DNA of 64,000 bases from Marinomonas profundimaris (lineage in GTDB: Bacteria; Pseudomonadota; Gammaproteobacteria; Pseudomonadales; Marinomonadaceae): contig NZ_AYOZ01000012.1 of the NCBI RefSeq assembly GCF_000508165.1, positions 248,001 to 312,000 of the forward strand, read 5' to 3'. This document shows, piece after piece, positions 1 through 8,882 of this stretch. A model generated the notes under the pieces. The model saw only the letters and a list, made by a program, of their open reading frames with translations. It had not been told where the DNA came from and ran no database searches. The position numbers were made by a program, and so were the translations under genes. The stretch's first letter is position 1; each line of letters starts with the position of its first letter.

Positions 1-467
1 CGGTGTTCTTGTTGCCGTTCTTCCAGCTGTATTCCTCTGTAGGCTTGTTCGACACCCATATTGCGGTGGCCTTGGCTCACTGTATTTTCACCGTGCCATT
101 GGCGGTGTGGATTTTGGAAGGCTTTATGAGCGGCGTGCCGCGTGAAATCGACGAAACGGCGTACATCGATGGTTACTCTTTTCCAAAGTTCTTCGTGCGT
201 ATTTTCATTCCCTTGATCCGTTCTGGTATCGGTGTAACGGCGTTCTTCTGCTTTATGTTCTCTTGGGTCGAGTTACTTCTCGCTCGCACCTTGACATCAG
301 TCGAAGCCAAGCCCATTGCCGCCATTATGACGCGTACGGTTTCTGCGTCAGGAATGGATTGGGGACTGCTCGCTGCGGCGGGTGTGCTGACTATTATTCC
401 GGGAATGCTGGTCATTTATTTCGTTCGTAACCATGTCGCGAAGGGCTTTGCCCTTGGTCGAGTGTAA
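1..467 (+). CDS. glpQ: Glycerol-type ABC transporter permease, C-terminal part
   Basis: This is the C-terminal part of an inner-membrane permease of the MalG type; the gene enters from the left edge, reading in the frame of position 3, so the start lies outside the window. The EAA loop that docks on the ATPase is visible (VPREIDETAYIDGYS, about residue 45 of the visible part), with hydrophobic segments on both sides and a last one ending near the C-terminus. The next two genes encode a DUF2160 membrane protein and a 573-residue binding protein, the order glpQ-glpU-glpV known from the rhizobial glycerol ABC system. The substrate assignment therefore rests on context and on the binding protein rather than on this fragment. 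A carbohydrate or polyol importer is near certain, glycerol likely. Confidence 0.85.
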   Translation, partial: VFLLPFFQLYSSVGLFDTHIAVALAHCIFTVPLAVWILEGFMSGVPREIDETAYIDGYSFPKFFVRIFIPLIRSGIGVTAFFCFMFSWVELLLARTLTSVEAKPIAAIMTRTVSASGMDWGLLAAAGVLTIIPGMLVIYFVRNHVAKGFALGRV

Positions 468-478
468 GGAGAATCATT

Positions 479-751
479 ATGGCTTGGATGTCTTGGACAT
501 TACCCACCGCACTGTTTTTTATCGGCATTGGGGTGATCTTGGTCGGCATGACCACCTGGCAAATACTCTCACCTTGTGTGGAACGTCGTGGCTTTTTACC
601 ACTGGCCACCACGCGCGGTGATCGCTTATTCATAGGGCTGCTTAGCAGCGCCTTTATCCACCTCGCATTCGTTGCTTTAACGGATGTGAACATCGCGGTG
701 GCAACCGTCCTATGCGCATTTTGGATGTTAATTCTAATGCGCTGGGGCTAA
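479..751 (+). CDS. glpU: DUF2160 small membrane protein of glycerol ABC operon
   Basis: A 90-residue integral membrane protein with about three hydrophobic segments (residues 6-27, 48-63 and 68-87) and a short polar loop containing CVERRG. It starts 11 bases after the permease stop behind a good ribosome site (AAGGAGAA). Small DUF2160 proteins sit between permease and binding-protein genes of glycerol ABC operons (GlpU in Rhizobium leguminosarum); their exact role is not established. The family call follows from size, topology and position; an auxiliary transporter subunit is inferred. Confidence 0.8.
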   Translation: MAWMSWTLPTALFFIGIGVILVGMTTWQILSPCVERRGFLPLATTRGDRLFIGLLSSAFIHLAFVALTDVNIAVATVLCAFWMLILMRWG

Positions 752-835
752 TCATCTGCGTCCCTAATCAGTAGGAACGATGGATTGTCTGGCACGGAAG
801 CCAATCAAAATAACTAAACTTTGTTGAGGTAAAAC

Positions 836-2557
836 ATGCACTACAATAAAAAGAAAATTGCACTGGCCGCCTTACCCTTTGCTGTGATGTTGCACTCTGC
901 CAATATTTGGGCAGACGCATACTCTGACGCAGCAGACAAATGGGTAAATAACGAATTCACCGTTTCGACGCTTACCAAAAAACAGCAGCTTGACGAAATG
1001 CATTGGTTCACCGAAGCCGCGAAAAAATTCCGTGGCATGGAAATCAATGTCGCGTCTGAAACCCTAACGACTCACAAATACGAGTCACAAGTGTTGGCCA
1101 AAGCCTTCCAAGAAATCACCGGAATCAAGGTCAACCATGACCTTATCCAAGAAGGCGATGTGGTTGAAAAGCTACAAACGCAAATGCAATCTGGTCGTAA
1201 TATTTACGACGCGTACGTAAACGATTCCGATCTCATCGGTACGCATTTCCGTTACGGTAAAGTCGTGCCAATTTCTGACATGATGAAAGGCGACGGCAAA
1301 GCATATACTTCGCCAACCTTGGATCTAAACGATTTCATTGGTTTGTCTTTCACCACCGGCCCAGACGGCAAACTTTACCAACTTCCTACTCAGCAATTCG
1401 CCAACCTTTATTGGTTCCGAGCTGACTGGTTTGCTCGTCCTGACCTAAAAGCAAAATTCAAATCCATTTACGGCTACGACCTTGGTGTGCCAGTTAACTG
1501 GTCTGCTTATGAAGACATCGCCGAGTTCTTCACGGATAAAGTGAAGAATATCGATGGCGAGCGTGTTTATGGTCACATGGATTACGGTAAAAAAGACCCT
1601 TCTCTTGGCTGGCGTTTCACGGATGCTTGGTTCTCTATGGCAGGCGCAGGCGACAAAGGCATTCCGAATGGATTACCTGTCGACGAATGGGGTATTCGTG
1701 TTGAAAGTTGCCATCCGGTTGGTTCTAGTGTTTCCCGAGGCGGCGCGACAAACGGCCCAGCGGCAGTTTACGCGACAACAAAATACGTTGATTGGTTGCG
1801 TAAGTACGCGCCACCAGAAGCACAAGGCATGACCTTCTCTGAATCTGGCCCAGTGCCAGCACAAGGTGGCATTGCTCAGCAAATCTTTTGGTACACCGCC
1901 TTTACCGCTGACATGACAACCAAAGGTCTTCCTGTTGTAAACGCAGACGGCACTCCGAAATGGCGCATGGCACCATCGCCTGTTGGACCATACTGGGAAG
2001 AAGGCATGAAAAAAGGTTACCAAGACGTTGGCGCTTGGACCTTCATGAACTCGACGCCAGACGATCGTCGTCTAGCGGCTTGGTTGTACGCTCAGTTCAC
2101 CACAGCGAAAACCGTTTCCTTGAAGAAAACATTGGTTGGCTTAACGCCGATTCGTGAGTCGGATATCAACTCTCCAGAAATGGCCGCAGCCGCGCCTAAA
2201 TTGGGTGGTTTGGTTGAATTCTACAAAGGACCAGCGCGTAAAGAATGGTCGCCAACGGGTACGAACGTACCGGATTACCCTAAGCTCGCTCAGCTTTGGT
2301 GGCAGTACATTTCTCAAGCGGCAAGCGGTGAAGCAACGCCACAAGAAGCCCTTAACGGCCTAGCAGAAGCACAAGACAAAGTCATGACGCGTCTTGAGCG
2401 TGCGAAAGTACAGGATAATTGTGGACCGAAAATGAACACGCCTCGTGACGAAGCGTATTGGTTGGCTCAACCTGGCTCGCCTAAAGCGAAATTAACGAAT
2501 GAGAAACCAAAAGGCGTTACGGTTTCTTATGACGAGCTACTTCGTTCTTGGAAATAA
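836..2557 (+). CDS. glpV: Glycerol ABC transporter substrate-binding protein
   Basis: A 573-residue periplasmic binding protein, much longer than typical maltose-type proteins (about 400) but the right size for GlpV. A signal peptide covers about residues 1-26 (KKK then a hydrophobic stretch ending IWADA). The sequence contains extracellular-solute-binding family features such as the aromatic-rich PTQQFANLYWFRADWF region and the late GAWTFMNSTPDDRRLAAWL segment. Start: ATG 836 behind TTGAGGTAAAAC. It follows the permease genes after 84 bases and is closed by a strong terminator, so it is the last gene of the operon; the separate leader region would allow extra expression of the abundant binding protein. 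Glycerol as ligand is inferred from the family. Confidence 0.85.
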   Translation: MHYNKKKIALAALPFAVMLHSANIWADAYSDAADKWVNNEFTVSTLTKKQQLDEMHWFTEAAKKFRGMEINVASETLTTHKYESQVLAKAFQEITGIKVNHDLIQEGDVVEKLQTQMQSGRNIYDAYVNDSDLIGTHFRYGKVVPISDMMKGDGKAYTSPTLDLNDFIGLSFTTGPDGKLYQLPTQQFANLYWFRADWFARPDLKAKFKSIYGYDLGVPVNWSAYEDIAEFFTDKVKNIDGERVYGHMDYGKKDPSLGWRFTDAWFSMAGAGDKGIPNGLPVDEWGIRVESCHPVGSSVSRGGATNGPAAVYATTKYVDWLRKYAPPEAQGMTFSESGPVPAQGGIAQQIFWYTAFTADMTTKGLPVVNADGTPKWRMAPSPVGPYWEEGMKKGYQDVGAWTFMNSTPDDRRLAAWLYAQFTTAKTVSLKKTLVGLTPIRESDINSPEMAAAAPKLGGLVEFYKGPARKEWSPTGTNVPDYPKLAQLWWQYISQAASGEATPQEALNGLAEAQDKVMTRLERAKVQDNCGPKMNTPRDEAYWLAQPGSPKAKLTNEKPKGVTVSYDELLRSWK

Positions 2558-2595
2558 TGTTTGATTCATTAATGTTCCCAGCACTCTGAACGTTT

Positions 2596-2620
2596 GACCG
2601 GCTTAGGCCGGTCTTTTTTT
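2596..2620 (+). terminator. Rho-independent terminator of the glycerol ABC operon
   Basis: Perfect 7-bp stem GACCGGC / GCCGGTC with a TTAG loop followed by seven T residues, 38 bases after the glpV stop. Confidence 0.9.
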
Positions 2621-2648
2621 GGGAAAGAGATAAAGCAGAAAAAGGCAC

Positions 2649-2831
2649 TTAATGCGTTGTGGCTTTTTCTTCGCCGATTAACGTTTTTAGCTCATCTTGA
2701 AGACTTTCAATTTTTTCAGCCAGGATATGCTGTTGAGACAGTGGAATTTTCGAAATATCTTGAAGCGATATTTTCTCTAAGTCTTTCAGTAGATTCACCA
2801 AATGCGGTATGCCGTTGTCCTGTTTGTTCAT
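2649..2831 (-). CDS. Small hypothetical protein, 60 aa, coiled-coil-like
   Basis: An unrecognised 60-residue protein. It begins MNKQDNGIPHLVNLLKDLEK and has heptad-like Leu/Ile spacing through residues 10-54, so it is probably an alpha-helical, possibly dimeric, soluble protein with no signal peptide or Cys. Support for a real gene is a strong ribosome site (GGAGAGG five bases before ATG on the minus strand) and its place in an otherwise empty gap between a terminator and a LysR gene. Function unknown. Confidence 0.55.
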   Translation of the reverse strand: MNKQDNGIPHLVNLLKDLEKISLQDISKIPLSQQHILAEKIESLQDELKTLIGEEKATTH

Positions 2832-3002
2832 GCTAGCCTCTCCTTAAACTGCGTTTTGAGAATTAAACATAGCTAACTTTTTCAAATTACTCCGTCATAA
2901 ATAGGAAAAGTTATGTGAATAATTGAAACCTTTATTAAATCGCCTTCAAACACCGCGTTATTCGCCTTTCTGAATAAATGCATTACGATGTATTTGATCA
3001 AA

Positions 3003-3878
3003 TCAAACGCTAGGGAACAGGCGTCTGTTTTCCTGAAAGAACCGTTGGCTCAATTTGGCCGCCAAATGCGAGCCAAATACAGGGTGAGGAACCGGCGCCA
3101 CCGCAAGCACGATATCGACAGACGGCAAGGCAGGAAGGGTCGAGTTTTCTATAATATCCAACCCGTAGGAGACACTGGAAACTGCCATCGCGCTGATGCC
3201 TTGCCCACGGCGTAATAAACTTTTGATCGCCGTCGAGCTGGAACTGCTGCACACCAGTCGATAGTCTCTGCCTTGCTTTTCCAAGCCATCAATCGCGGTG
3301 CTGTGGAACTTGCAATCCGGTTCGTACAAAAGCAACGACAGCGGCGTTTGATCCTCAATGCCCGACCATTCCTCTCCGGCGCCTTTGACCCAAACCCCTG
3401 TGTCGTGTTTGAGTAAATACCCTTCTTCAGCGTCTGGCGCGCGAGTCAAAATCGCGATATCAATTTTGCCCTGATCCAACATCAAGCGTAATTGCGTGCT
3501 GCAATCACAAATAATACGCAGGCTTTGCTGAGGAAGTGCCTGACGAATAAAGTCCACCATGGCCGGTAAAACCGATTCGGCGTAATCGTCTGGGCAACCA
3601 ATGGTTAAAGGCGGATGTTGCAAGTGCGCCGAGAAATGCCCGAGCGCTTCATCGTGCAATGACACCAACCGCCGCGCATAGCTCACCAATTGCTGACCTT
3701 GTTCCGTCAGCGCAAGGTTGCGTCCTTCCTTCACAAATAAGCTGTGACCCGTGTCTTCTTCAAGCCGTTTCATCTGCATGCTGATCGCGCTTTGCGTGCG
3801 AAAGGTTTGCTTTGCCGCACGCGTAAAGCTGCCAGTGTCGACAAACGCAATGAAACTACGAAGTGCATCAATATCCAT
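3003..3878 (-). CDS. LysR-family transcriptional regulator
   Basis: A LysR-type regulator of about 291 residues: N-terminal winged helix-turn-helix (residues 1-60, with SFTRAAKQTFRTQSAISMQM as the recognition region), linker helix, then a two-lobe effector-binding domain. Two in-frame ATGs exist (3890 and 3878); the second gives the usual MDIDALRSF start and neither has a clear ribosome site. It is transcribed away from a glutathione S-transferase gene with a 145-base gap, the usual arrangement for a LysR protein and its target. The effector cannot be read from the sequence. Confidence 0.9.
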   Translation of the reverse strand: MDIDALRSFIAFVDTGSFTRAAKQTFRTQSAISMQMKRLEEDTGHSLFVKEGRNLALTEQGQQLVSYARRLVSLHDEALGHFSAHLQHPPLTIGCPDDYAESVLPAMVDFIRQALPQQSLRIICDCSTQLRLMLDQGKIDIAILTRAPDAEEGYLLKHDTGVWVKGAGEEWSGIEDQTPLSLLLYEPDCKFHSTAIDGLEKQGRDYRLVCSSSSSTAIKSLLRRGQGISAMAVSSVSYGLDIIENSTLPALPSVDIVLAVAPVPHPVFGSHLAAKLSQRFFQENRRLFPSV

Positions 3879-4023
3879 GACGAAAACCATTTATCAATAT
3901 TTGGAATGGGAAGCATCAAAACTATTCGTTAGTCATCACAAAAACAAGCTGCAACAATGCATCTCATTGAAAAAAAAACATTAAAAATCATCGGAAAAAG
4001 AAACATAAAAAGGAGCACGACGA

Positions 4024-4677
4024 ATGCAACTCATCATCGGCAATAAAAACTATTCCTCTTGGTCGTTACGCGGCTGGTTAGCGCTGAAAGCGTTCGACAT
4101 TCCATTTGAAGAAATCAAACTTGCGCTGTTTAGCGACTCCTTTCACAGTGAACTCGCTAAATATTCGCCTGTTGGGAAAGTGCCCGTCTTAGTCGATGGT
4201 GACTTGAACGTGTGGGATTCCCTTTCGATTTGCGAATATTTGAACGAAAACTATCTGGATGGAAAAGGCTGGCCAGCGGACACAAAAAAACGCGCTGTCG
4301 CACGCTCTGTTGTGGCGGATATGCATTCTGGCCTGTTTGGTATTCGCAATGAAATGCCGATGAACTGCCGAGCACGACGTCAGATTGAATTAACCAATAC
4401 GGCGAAAAAAGAAGTCGCCTCGCTGGAGGCGCTTTGGACAAAATTACGTACCGAAAACGCACACAACGGCGACTATTTGTTCGGCGAATTCAGTTTAGCC
4501 GATGCCTTTTTCGCTCCTGTTATGTTTCGCTTTCAAACCTACGGTATCGCATTATCAGCAGCGGCAAGTGACTACCAAACCACCATGCTCGCGCACCCAG
4601 CGATGCAAGAATGGCTTGTCGATGCCGTCGCTGAAACTGACGTCTACGCAGGGGGTGAAATAGGCGAAGCCTTTTAG
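4024..4677 (+). CDS. Glutathione S-transferase family protein
   Basis: A 217-residue cytosolic GST: thioredoxin-fold N-domain (residues 1-80; NYSSWSLRGW near the N-terminus supplies the candidate catalytic Ser, then KVPVLVDG with the cis-Pro, and DSLSICEYL which binds the glutathione gamma-glutamyl group) and an all-helical C-domain ending with the FSLADAFFAPV capping motif. Start at ATG 4024 behind AAGGAGCACGACGA. It resembles the YfcF/maleylacetoacetate-isomerase-like group, but the substrate is not evident. The divergent LysR gene may control it. Confidence 0.9.
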   Translation: MQLIIGNKNYSSWSLRGWLALKAFDIPFEEIKLALFSDSFHSELAKYSPVGKVPVLVDGDLNVWDSLSICEYLNENYLDGKGWPADTKKRAVARSVVADMHSGLFGIRNEMPMNCRARRQIELTNTAKKEVASLEALWTKLRTENAHNGDYLFGEFSLADAFFAPVMFRFQTYGIALSAAASDYQTTMLAHPAMQEWLVDAVAETDVYAGGEIGEAF

Positions 4678-4755
4678 TTTGCGCCTTTTAAGAAGGCACA
4701 ATGCTATTATTTTCCATAGAAAAAACACGGCAACGCGAAACGGGGCAATCATTCG

Positions 4756-5649
4756 ATGACAACGACGGTATTATCTACACGAGAAGACTTCCGAAATAAG
4801 GGTGTGCTTAAACTTTCGAATGTCATCGATGTTGAAAAGGTGGCCGGTGCGCGAACTCACCTTTGGCAGGAAGTGAATCGCAAGTTTGGCATTCGTATCG
4901 ACGAACCTAGCACTTGGTTTTCCGATATTAACATCCCGGTCGGAGGCGCTCGTGCAAAGCGGTTGAACGGTATGGGCTCGATTATGCGAGATCTAAAAGC
5001 CTCGGGGAAATTGGACGAGATAGAACGTGCGATCCAGCCTGCTATCGATCGTGTCTTTGGCGCCCACACTTGGCGCCCGTTAGACCTTTGGTATTCTTTG
5101 TTAAGCTTTCCAGGGTCAGAGTCGAGGTGGAATGTACCTCATCAATCTTGGCATAACGATGAACCCACTGTAGTGGGAGACGCCGACCCTTGGAGCCTGT
5201 TTGTTTTTGTATTTCTCGATGATGTAAGCGCAGAGATGGGAGCAACAACGGTCGTTTCAGGGTCGCACCGCCGTATAGCGTCTCTCGCCAAAACACTCGG
5301 AACATCCAATAACGAAGCGTTAATAAACGCCTTTGAAGCGGTGAACAGCGGCCTTTTTGAGAACCCTAACGACGTAACGTTATTGCCGATGGATCAGATC
5401 TTAGAACCGCTGATTCAAGAAGACCCTTGGTTCCAAGCGTTGGTTAACGAAGGTTCCCCTGAACAACGGATCCAGCAATTCATTGAGCAAGGCTGTTCGC
5501 TGCATGGCATCGAACAAAAGGTCGTCCCATTGACCGGCACCGCAGGCGATATCATCGTATTTGACCCGCGCTGTCTTCACACCTTTTCCGCGAATGTTTC
5601 CAATCTTCCGAGACAAGTATTGCGACTCGATTTTAGACGTCAGGTCTGA
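4756..5649 (+). CDS. Phytanoyl-CoA dioxygenase (PhyH) family protein
   Basis: A 297-residue Fe(II)/2-oxoglutarate dioxygenase of the PhyH family. The metal triad is visible: His133 and Asp135 in WHNDEP, and the distal His275 in CLHTFSAN; Arg286 or Arg290 shortly after is the expected 2-oxoglutarate carboxylate ligand. The core SLFVFVFLDDVSAEMGATTVVSGSH is typical of the family. No signal peptide. It stands alone, 78 bases after the GST gene on the same strand. PhyH proteins hydroxylate varied substrates (phytanoyl-CoA, ectoine, phosphonates); which one applies here cannot be told. The residues of the ectoine hydroxylase signature were not recognised, and no ect genes are near. Confidence 0.85.
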   Translation: MTTTVLSTREDFRNKGVLKLSNVIDVEKVAGARTHLWQEVNRKFGIRIDEPSTWFSDINIPVGGARAKRLNGMGSIMRDLKASGKLDEIERAIQPAIDRVFGAHTWRPLDLWYSLLSFPGSESRWNVPHQSWHNDEPTVVGDADPWSLFVFVFLDDVSAEMGATTVVSGSHRRIASLAKTLGTSNNEALINAFEAVNSGLFENPNDVTLLPMDQILEPLIQEDPWFQALVNEGSPEQRIQQFIEQGCSLHGIEQKVVPLTGTAGDIIVFDPRCLHTFSANVSNLPRQVLRLDFRRQV

Positions 5650-5761
5650 CTTACGGCCAAATCTCTGCGCTCTGTATTTTTATTCAGATAAAGAATAAGA
5701 ATGCAGTCGCTATGATTTCCCAATAAAATGCAGCATTCACTCCATTCTTACCAAGGCTTTC

Positions 5762-6100
5762 ATGACAACACTGACACGCAACAACGAACAAACCGAACAA
5801 CCTGATGAAACCTTAGACAATGCAAGAAAGGCGTTTCACATTAGCGTGTCTAACTTCACGACGGATCACACCGACGTTGTTGCGGATATGCAGAAAGTGG
5901 TTGAAATATTGCTGACAAAAAAGCAGTTCGCTGAGGCGTTAAAGGAAATTGAACAGCTAAAGACATTCGCCGCTTCGAACAAGAAAATTAAAATTGCGAT
6001 GCTGGAAATGAAAGGTCGTATCAAACAAGTGGGCGCTAGATCCGGCTTTCGATCTAGAGCCACCAAAAAATACACAACGAAAAAATCTAAAACCGCTTAA
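5762..6100 (+). CDS. Hypothetical protein, 112 aa, basic tail
   Basis: I do not recognise this protein. It has a polar N-terminus (residues 1-20), a helical middle with repeated hydrophobic positions (VVEILLTKKQFAEALKEIEQL, about residues 46-66) and a strongly basic tail (residues 85-112, rich in Lys, Arg, Thr and Ser), which could bind nucleic acid. No Cys, no signal peptide. Its stop codon overlaps the stop of the convergent dioxygenase gene within TTAA, an economical arrangement that supports both reading frames being real. Confidence 0.6.
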   Translation: MTTLTRNNEQTEQPDETLDNARKAFHISVSNFTTDHTDVVADMQKVVEILLTKKQFAEALKEIEQLKTFAASNKKIKIAMLEMKGRIKQVGARSGFRSRATKKYTTKKSKTA

Positions 6101-6888
6101 TCAAAGCGAAAGCTCGATGCGGTCCAACCGCCAAACAACCCTTCATCATGATAAACACACGTCGCTTTGCCACTTTCTGCGGCGCCAAGCGCAACCATTA
6201 ATGGAATCAAATGGTCTTCCCTTGGGTGAGCAACACGAGCGTACGGTGCTTTGTCCCATTCTACTAACCTTGCGCTGCGTTCTACAGGTTCGGATTCTAA
6301 TAGAGTTTCCTGCAACCACGCATCAAAACCATTCGAGGGTTTGATGGCTTGCGGGCCTCTTAATCCAAGGTTATGAAAACTTAATCCGCTGCCAACGATC
6401 AACACGCCTTCTTCACGCAATGGCGCCAACGCACGACCCAACGCCATGTGCTCTTCTGGGTCTAAATCGGATTTCAGCGACAATTGAACCAATGGCATAT
6501 CGGCATCAGGGTACATTACCGCCATCGGCGCAAACGCCCCGTGGTCGAAGCCTTTTTTACCATCCAGATCGACGAGGAAACCAGCATTTTTGATCAGCTC
6601 AGCCACGCGAGTTGCTACGTCTGGTGCACCCGATGCTTGGTATTTAATGTCATAGGTATGCGCTGGAAAGCCGTAATAATCGTATTCCATGCCCGGCGCT
6701 GGACTGGATTGAACGCCAAACGTGCTGCGTTCCCAGTGACCGGAAATCATCAAAATTGCTTTGGGTTTTTCAGGCAATGCTTGCGTCATGTTAACCAAAG
6801 ACGCTTCAAGGTTGGAAAACATGGCGCGCATGTCAGCGATATAAGGCCAAGGGCCGCCGCCGTGGGAAATAAAATAAGTGGGTAACAT
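6097..6888 (-). CDS. ygiD: DODA-type extradiol ring-opening dioxygenase (YgiD-like)
   Basis: A 263-residue member of the LigB/DODA class III extradiol dioxygenases, the size of E. coli YgiD. Metal-ligand motifs are present: His9 in ISHGGG, His51 in SGHWE, the FDHGAFAP motif, LSFHNLG, and a late HPREDHLIPLMVALGA. These enzymes cleave catechols such as L-DOPA at the 4,5 position using a divalent metal (Zn or Fe). It is monocistronic, with 209 bases upstream before the end of the next gene and a convergent neighbour downstream. Physiological substrate unknown. Confidence 0.88.
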   Translation of the reverse strand: MLPTYFISHGGGPWPYIADMRAMFSNLEASLVNMTQALPEKPKAILMISGHWERSTFGVQSSPAPGMEYDYYGFPAHTYDIKYQASGAPDVATRVAELIKNAGFLVDLDGKKGFDHGAFAPMAVMYPDADMPLVQLSLKSDLDPEEHMALGRALAPLREEGVLIVGSGLSFHNLGLRGPQAIKPSNGFDAWLQETLLESEPVERSARLVEWDKAPYARVAHPREDHLIPLMVALGAAESGKATCVYHDEGLFGGWTASSFRFD

Positions 6889-7097
6889 AATAAAACCTCT
6901 AAACTAGAATGATTGGCCGTCGAGCTCATCGCTTTTTGGGCTCAATGTGATGTCGTTCAGTCTAGGCTCACCGCCACCCTTGATCAATATGCCAACAGTT
7001 AACCGACTATTATCAAAAACGAAATAATCTTTTAGTTAATTCAGCGGGTATTTCTTGTGAGTGGATAAAATAAAGAATATTTACGTTGTTTAGGCCT

Positions 7098-7547
7098 TTA
7101 TTTTTTCCCTAAAGCGCCGCTCACATTCAACATGTGATCGGAAAAACCCACCGATAACACATCCAAAGTGACGTCTTTAAAGCGCGCTAGTAACAATGCT
7201 TCTGCTTCAATCAGCGCACCGCTAATGGCTTTGTTGACGGCAATTTCAATCGGACAGGAAGTGTGTTCGTCCGATAAACCAATGGTAAACACCGAGCTTT
7301 CCCCCAGTGCGTGATGAATGTCTAGCAAGGTAATGTCGGCTAAGGACACCGCCAGCGACCAACCACCTCCGTGGCCTTTCACCGATGTGACATAGCCTTT
7401 GTCTCGCAGACCCGCCATGGTCCGGCGTACCACCACGGGATTGGTGTTGAGCATGGTGGCGATTTTTTCTGATGTCGCGGGTCCATCGAGCTGATCCATG
7501 TGAATCAATACGTGCAGCATGCGCGATAATCGACTGTCTTTTCTCAT
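7098..7547 (-). CDS. Rrf2-family transcriptional regulator
   Basis: A regulator of about 149 residues with an N-terminal winged helix (LSRMLHVLIHMDQLDGPATS, then recognition helix TNPVVVRRTMAGLRDKGYV and wing GHGGGWSL). Only one Cys is present (in SDEHTSCPIE), so it lacks the three-Cys Fe-S site of IscR or NsrR; a single-Cys redox switch is possible. Candidate starts are 7559 and 7547; the latter has GAGAATTTTG in front. It is divergent from a thioredoxin-reductase-like flavoprotein gene, which is the likely target. Confidence 0.88.
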   Translation of the reverse strand: MRKDSRLSRMLHVLIHMDQLDGPATSEKIATMLNTNPVVVRRTMAGLRDKGYVTSVKGHGGGWSLAVSLADITLLDIHHALGESSVFTIGLSDEHTSCPIEIAVNKAISGALIEAEALLLARFKDVTLDVLSVGFSDHMLNVSGALGKK

Positions 7548-7696
7548 CAAAATTCTCATCAAGATTCGTAGTTGGGTTTATTCTAACGCAGTTTTTCATG
7601 AAACATTTAAAGTATCGTGAGTTGACTTTGTCATTTCACGTAACTTATGATGTTTCTTATTGTGATTATTTAGAATTAACAACGAGGAACAAACGA

Positions 7697-8593
7697 ATGC
7701 AACAAGATGTCATTGTAATCGGCGGGAGTTTTGCTGGCTTATCCGCCGCCATGCAGTTAGTCAGAGGACAACGTAAAGTGACAGTGATTGACGCCGGTGA
7801 ACCCAGGAATCGCTTTGCCGACCAATCTCACGGTTTCTTTGGATTAGACGGCGTATCACCGGTGGTGATTCAACAAGAAGCGTCTCGGCAATTGCTCAAA
7901 TACCCGACCGCCACCATAGTTAAAGGTAAAGCCACCTCGGTCGAAAAAACCGCGACAGGGTTCACAGTAACGCTGGATGACGGTCGCCAATGGCACAGTA
8001 AAAAACTCATTCTTGCCACTGGGTTAAGAGACGAACTGCCCACGATTCCCGGCATAAAGGAGCGTTGGGGCGCGACAGTGGTCCATTGTCCTTATTGCCA
8101 CGGTTACGAGTTCCGAAATCAACCGCTGGGGGTCATCGCGACCGGCCCTATGTCGGCTCATCAAGCTGGGATCATTCCTGATTGGGGTCCAACCACCTAT
8201 TTCACGCAAGGTTTGTTCGAACCCGATGATGAGCAACGTGCGTTCTTGATAAAACGCGGTGTGACCATTGAAAGTACACCTGTTTTAGAAGTATTAGGAA
8301 GGCCGCCCGCGATTTCTAGCGTGTTTCTTGCGGACGGTCGAACCATTAACATCAACGCGTTATTTGTTGGGCCAAAAACACACATGTCGAGCCCCTTTGC
8401 CGAGCAACTGGGCTGTGAATTTGAAGAAGGTCCGATGGGATTGGTCATCAAAATTAATGAGATGAAACAAACCAGCGTCGAGGGCGTGTTTGCCGCAGGC
8501 GATGTGTCTAATCCGATGCAAAATGCCACACTCGCATCGGCCTCTGGCGTGATGGCCGGAGTCGGCGCACATTTTTCGTTAATGCACGATTAA
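7697..8593 (+). CDS. Thioredoxin reductase-like NAD(P)/FAD oxidoreductase
   Basis: A 298-residue flavoprotein of the thioredoxin reductase fold: FAD-binding IGGSFAGLSAA at residues 8-18, a dithiol CPYC at Cys131/Cys134, and the C-terminal [11 protein letters not shown] motif. The NADPH domain is degenerate (GVIATGPMSAHQAG rather than GxGxxA), so cofactor use may differ. I start it at ATG 7697 (GAGG in front); the frame stays open further upstream, but that part overlaps the divergent regulator and is not family-like. Being paired head-to-head with an Rrf2 regulator suggests a redox-responsive unit. Substrate unknown. Confidence 0.88.
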   Translation: MQQDVIVIGGSFAGLSAAMQLVRGQRKVTVIDAGEPRNRFADQSHGFFGLDGVSPVVIQQEASRQLLKYPTATIVKGKATSVEKTATGFTVTLDDGRQWHSKKLILATGLRDELPTIPGIKERWGATVVHCPYCHGYEFRNQPLGVIATGPMSAHQAGIIPDWGPTTYFTQGLFEPDDEQRAFLIKRGVTIESTPVLEVLGRPPAISSVFLADGRTININALFVGPKTHMSSPFAEQLGCEFEEGPMGLVIKINEMKQTSVEGVFAAGDVSNPMQNATLASASGVMAGVGAHFSLMHD

Positions 8594-8613
8594 AACGCGT
8601 TTACGTCTCATTC

Positions 8614-8646
8614 GGAGGTGAATCGCAATATTTACCTCCTTTTTTT
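8614..8646 (+). terminator. Rho-independent terminator
   Basis: Stem GGAGGTGAA / TTTACCTCC (one G-T wobble) around an 8-base loop, followed by a T-run; 20 bases after the flavoprotein stop. Confidence 0.85.
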
Positions 8647-8882
8647 GGCCACCTCAAATGCAAAATTCGTGTAATTAATACCGCCTTTCTGGCTCACTTC
8701 TTCTATCTAATCCTGTCCACTCTGTGTTGAAAAGGCTTGTTCGGTAAACGCTCTGTCATGAATACGAAAACCTAGATGACACAAGGGCTTTCACGTACTT
8801 TTAGGCCATTTCTACGCGTCGAAAAATCAGGCTATGCTGAGAAAAAGCACGACACACACAGACCATTATCAGGAGATAAAAC

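Noticed and set aside
7472-7696. Extended N-terminus of the flavoprotein
   Set aside because: It overlaps the divergent Rrf2 gene and precedes the FAD-binding motif by 80 residues; ATG 7697 has a ribosome site and gives the family's normal start.
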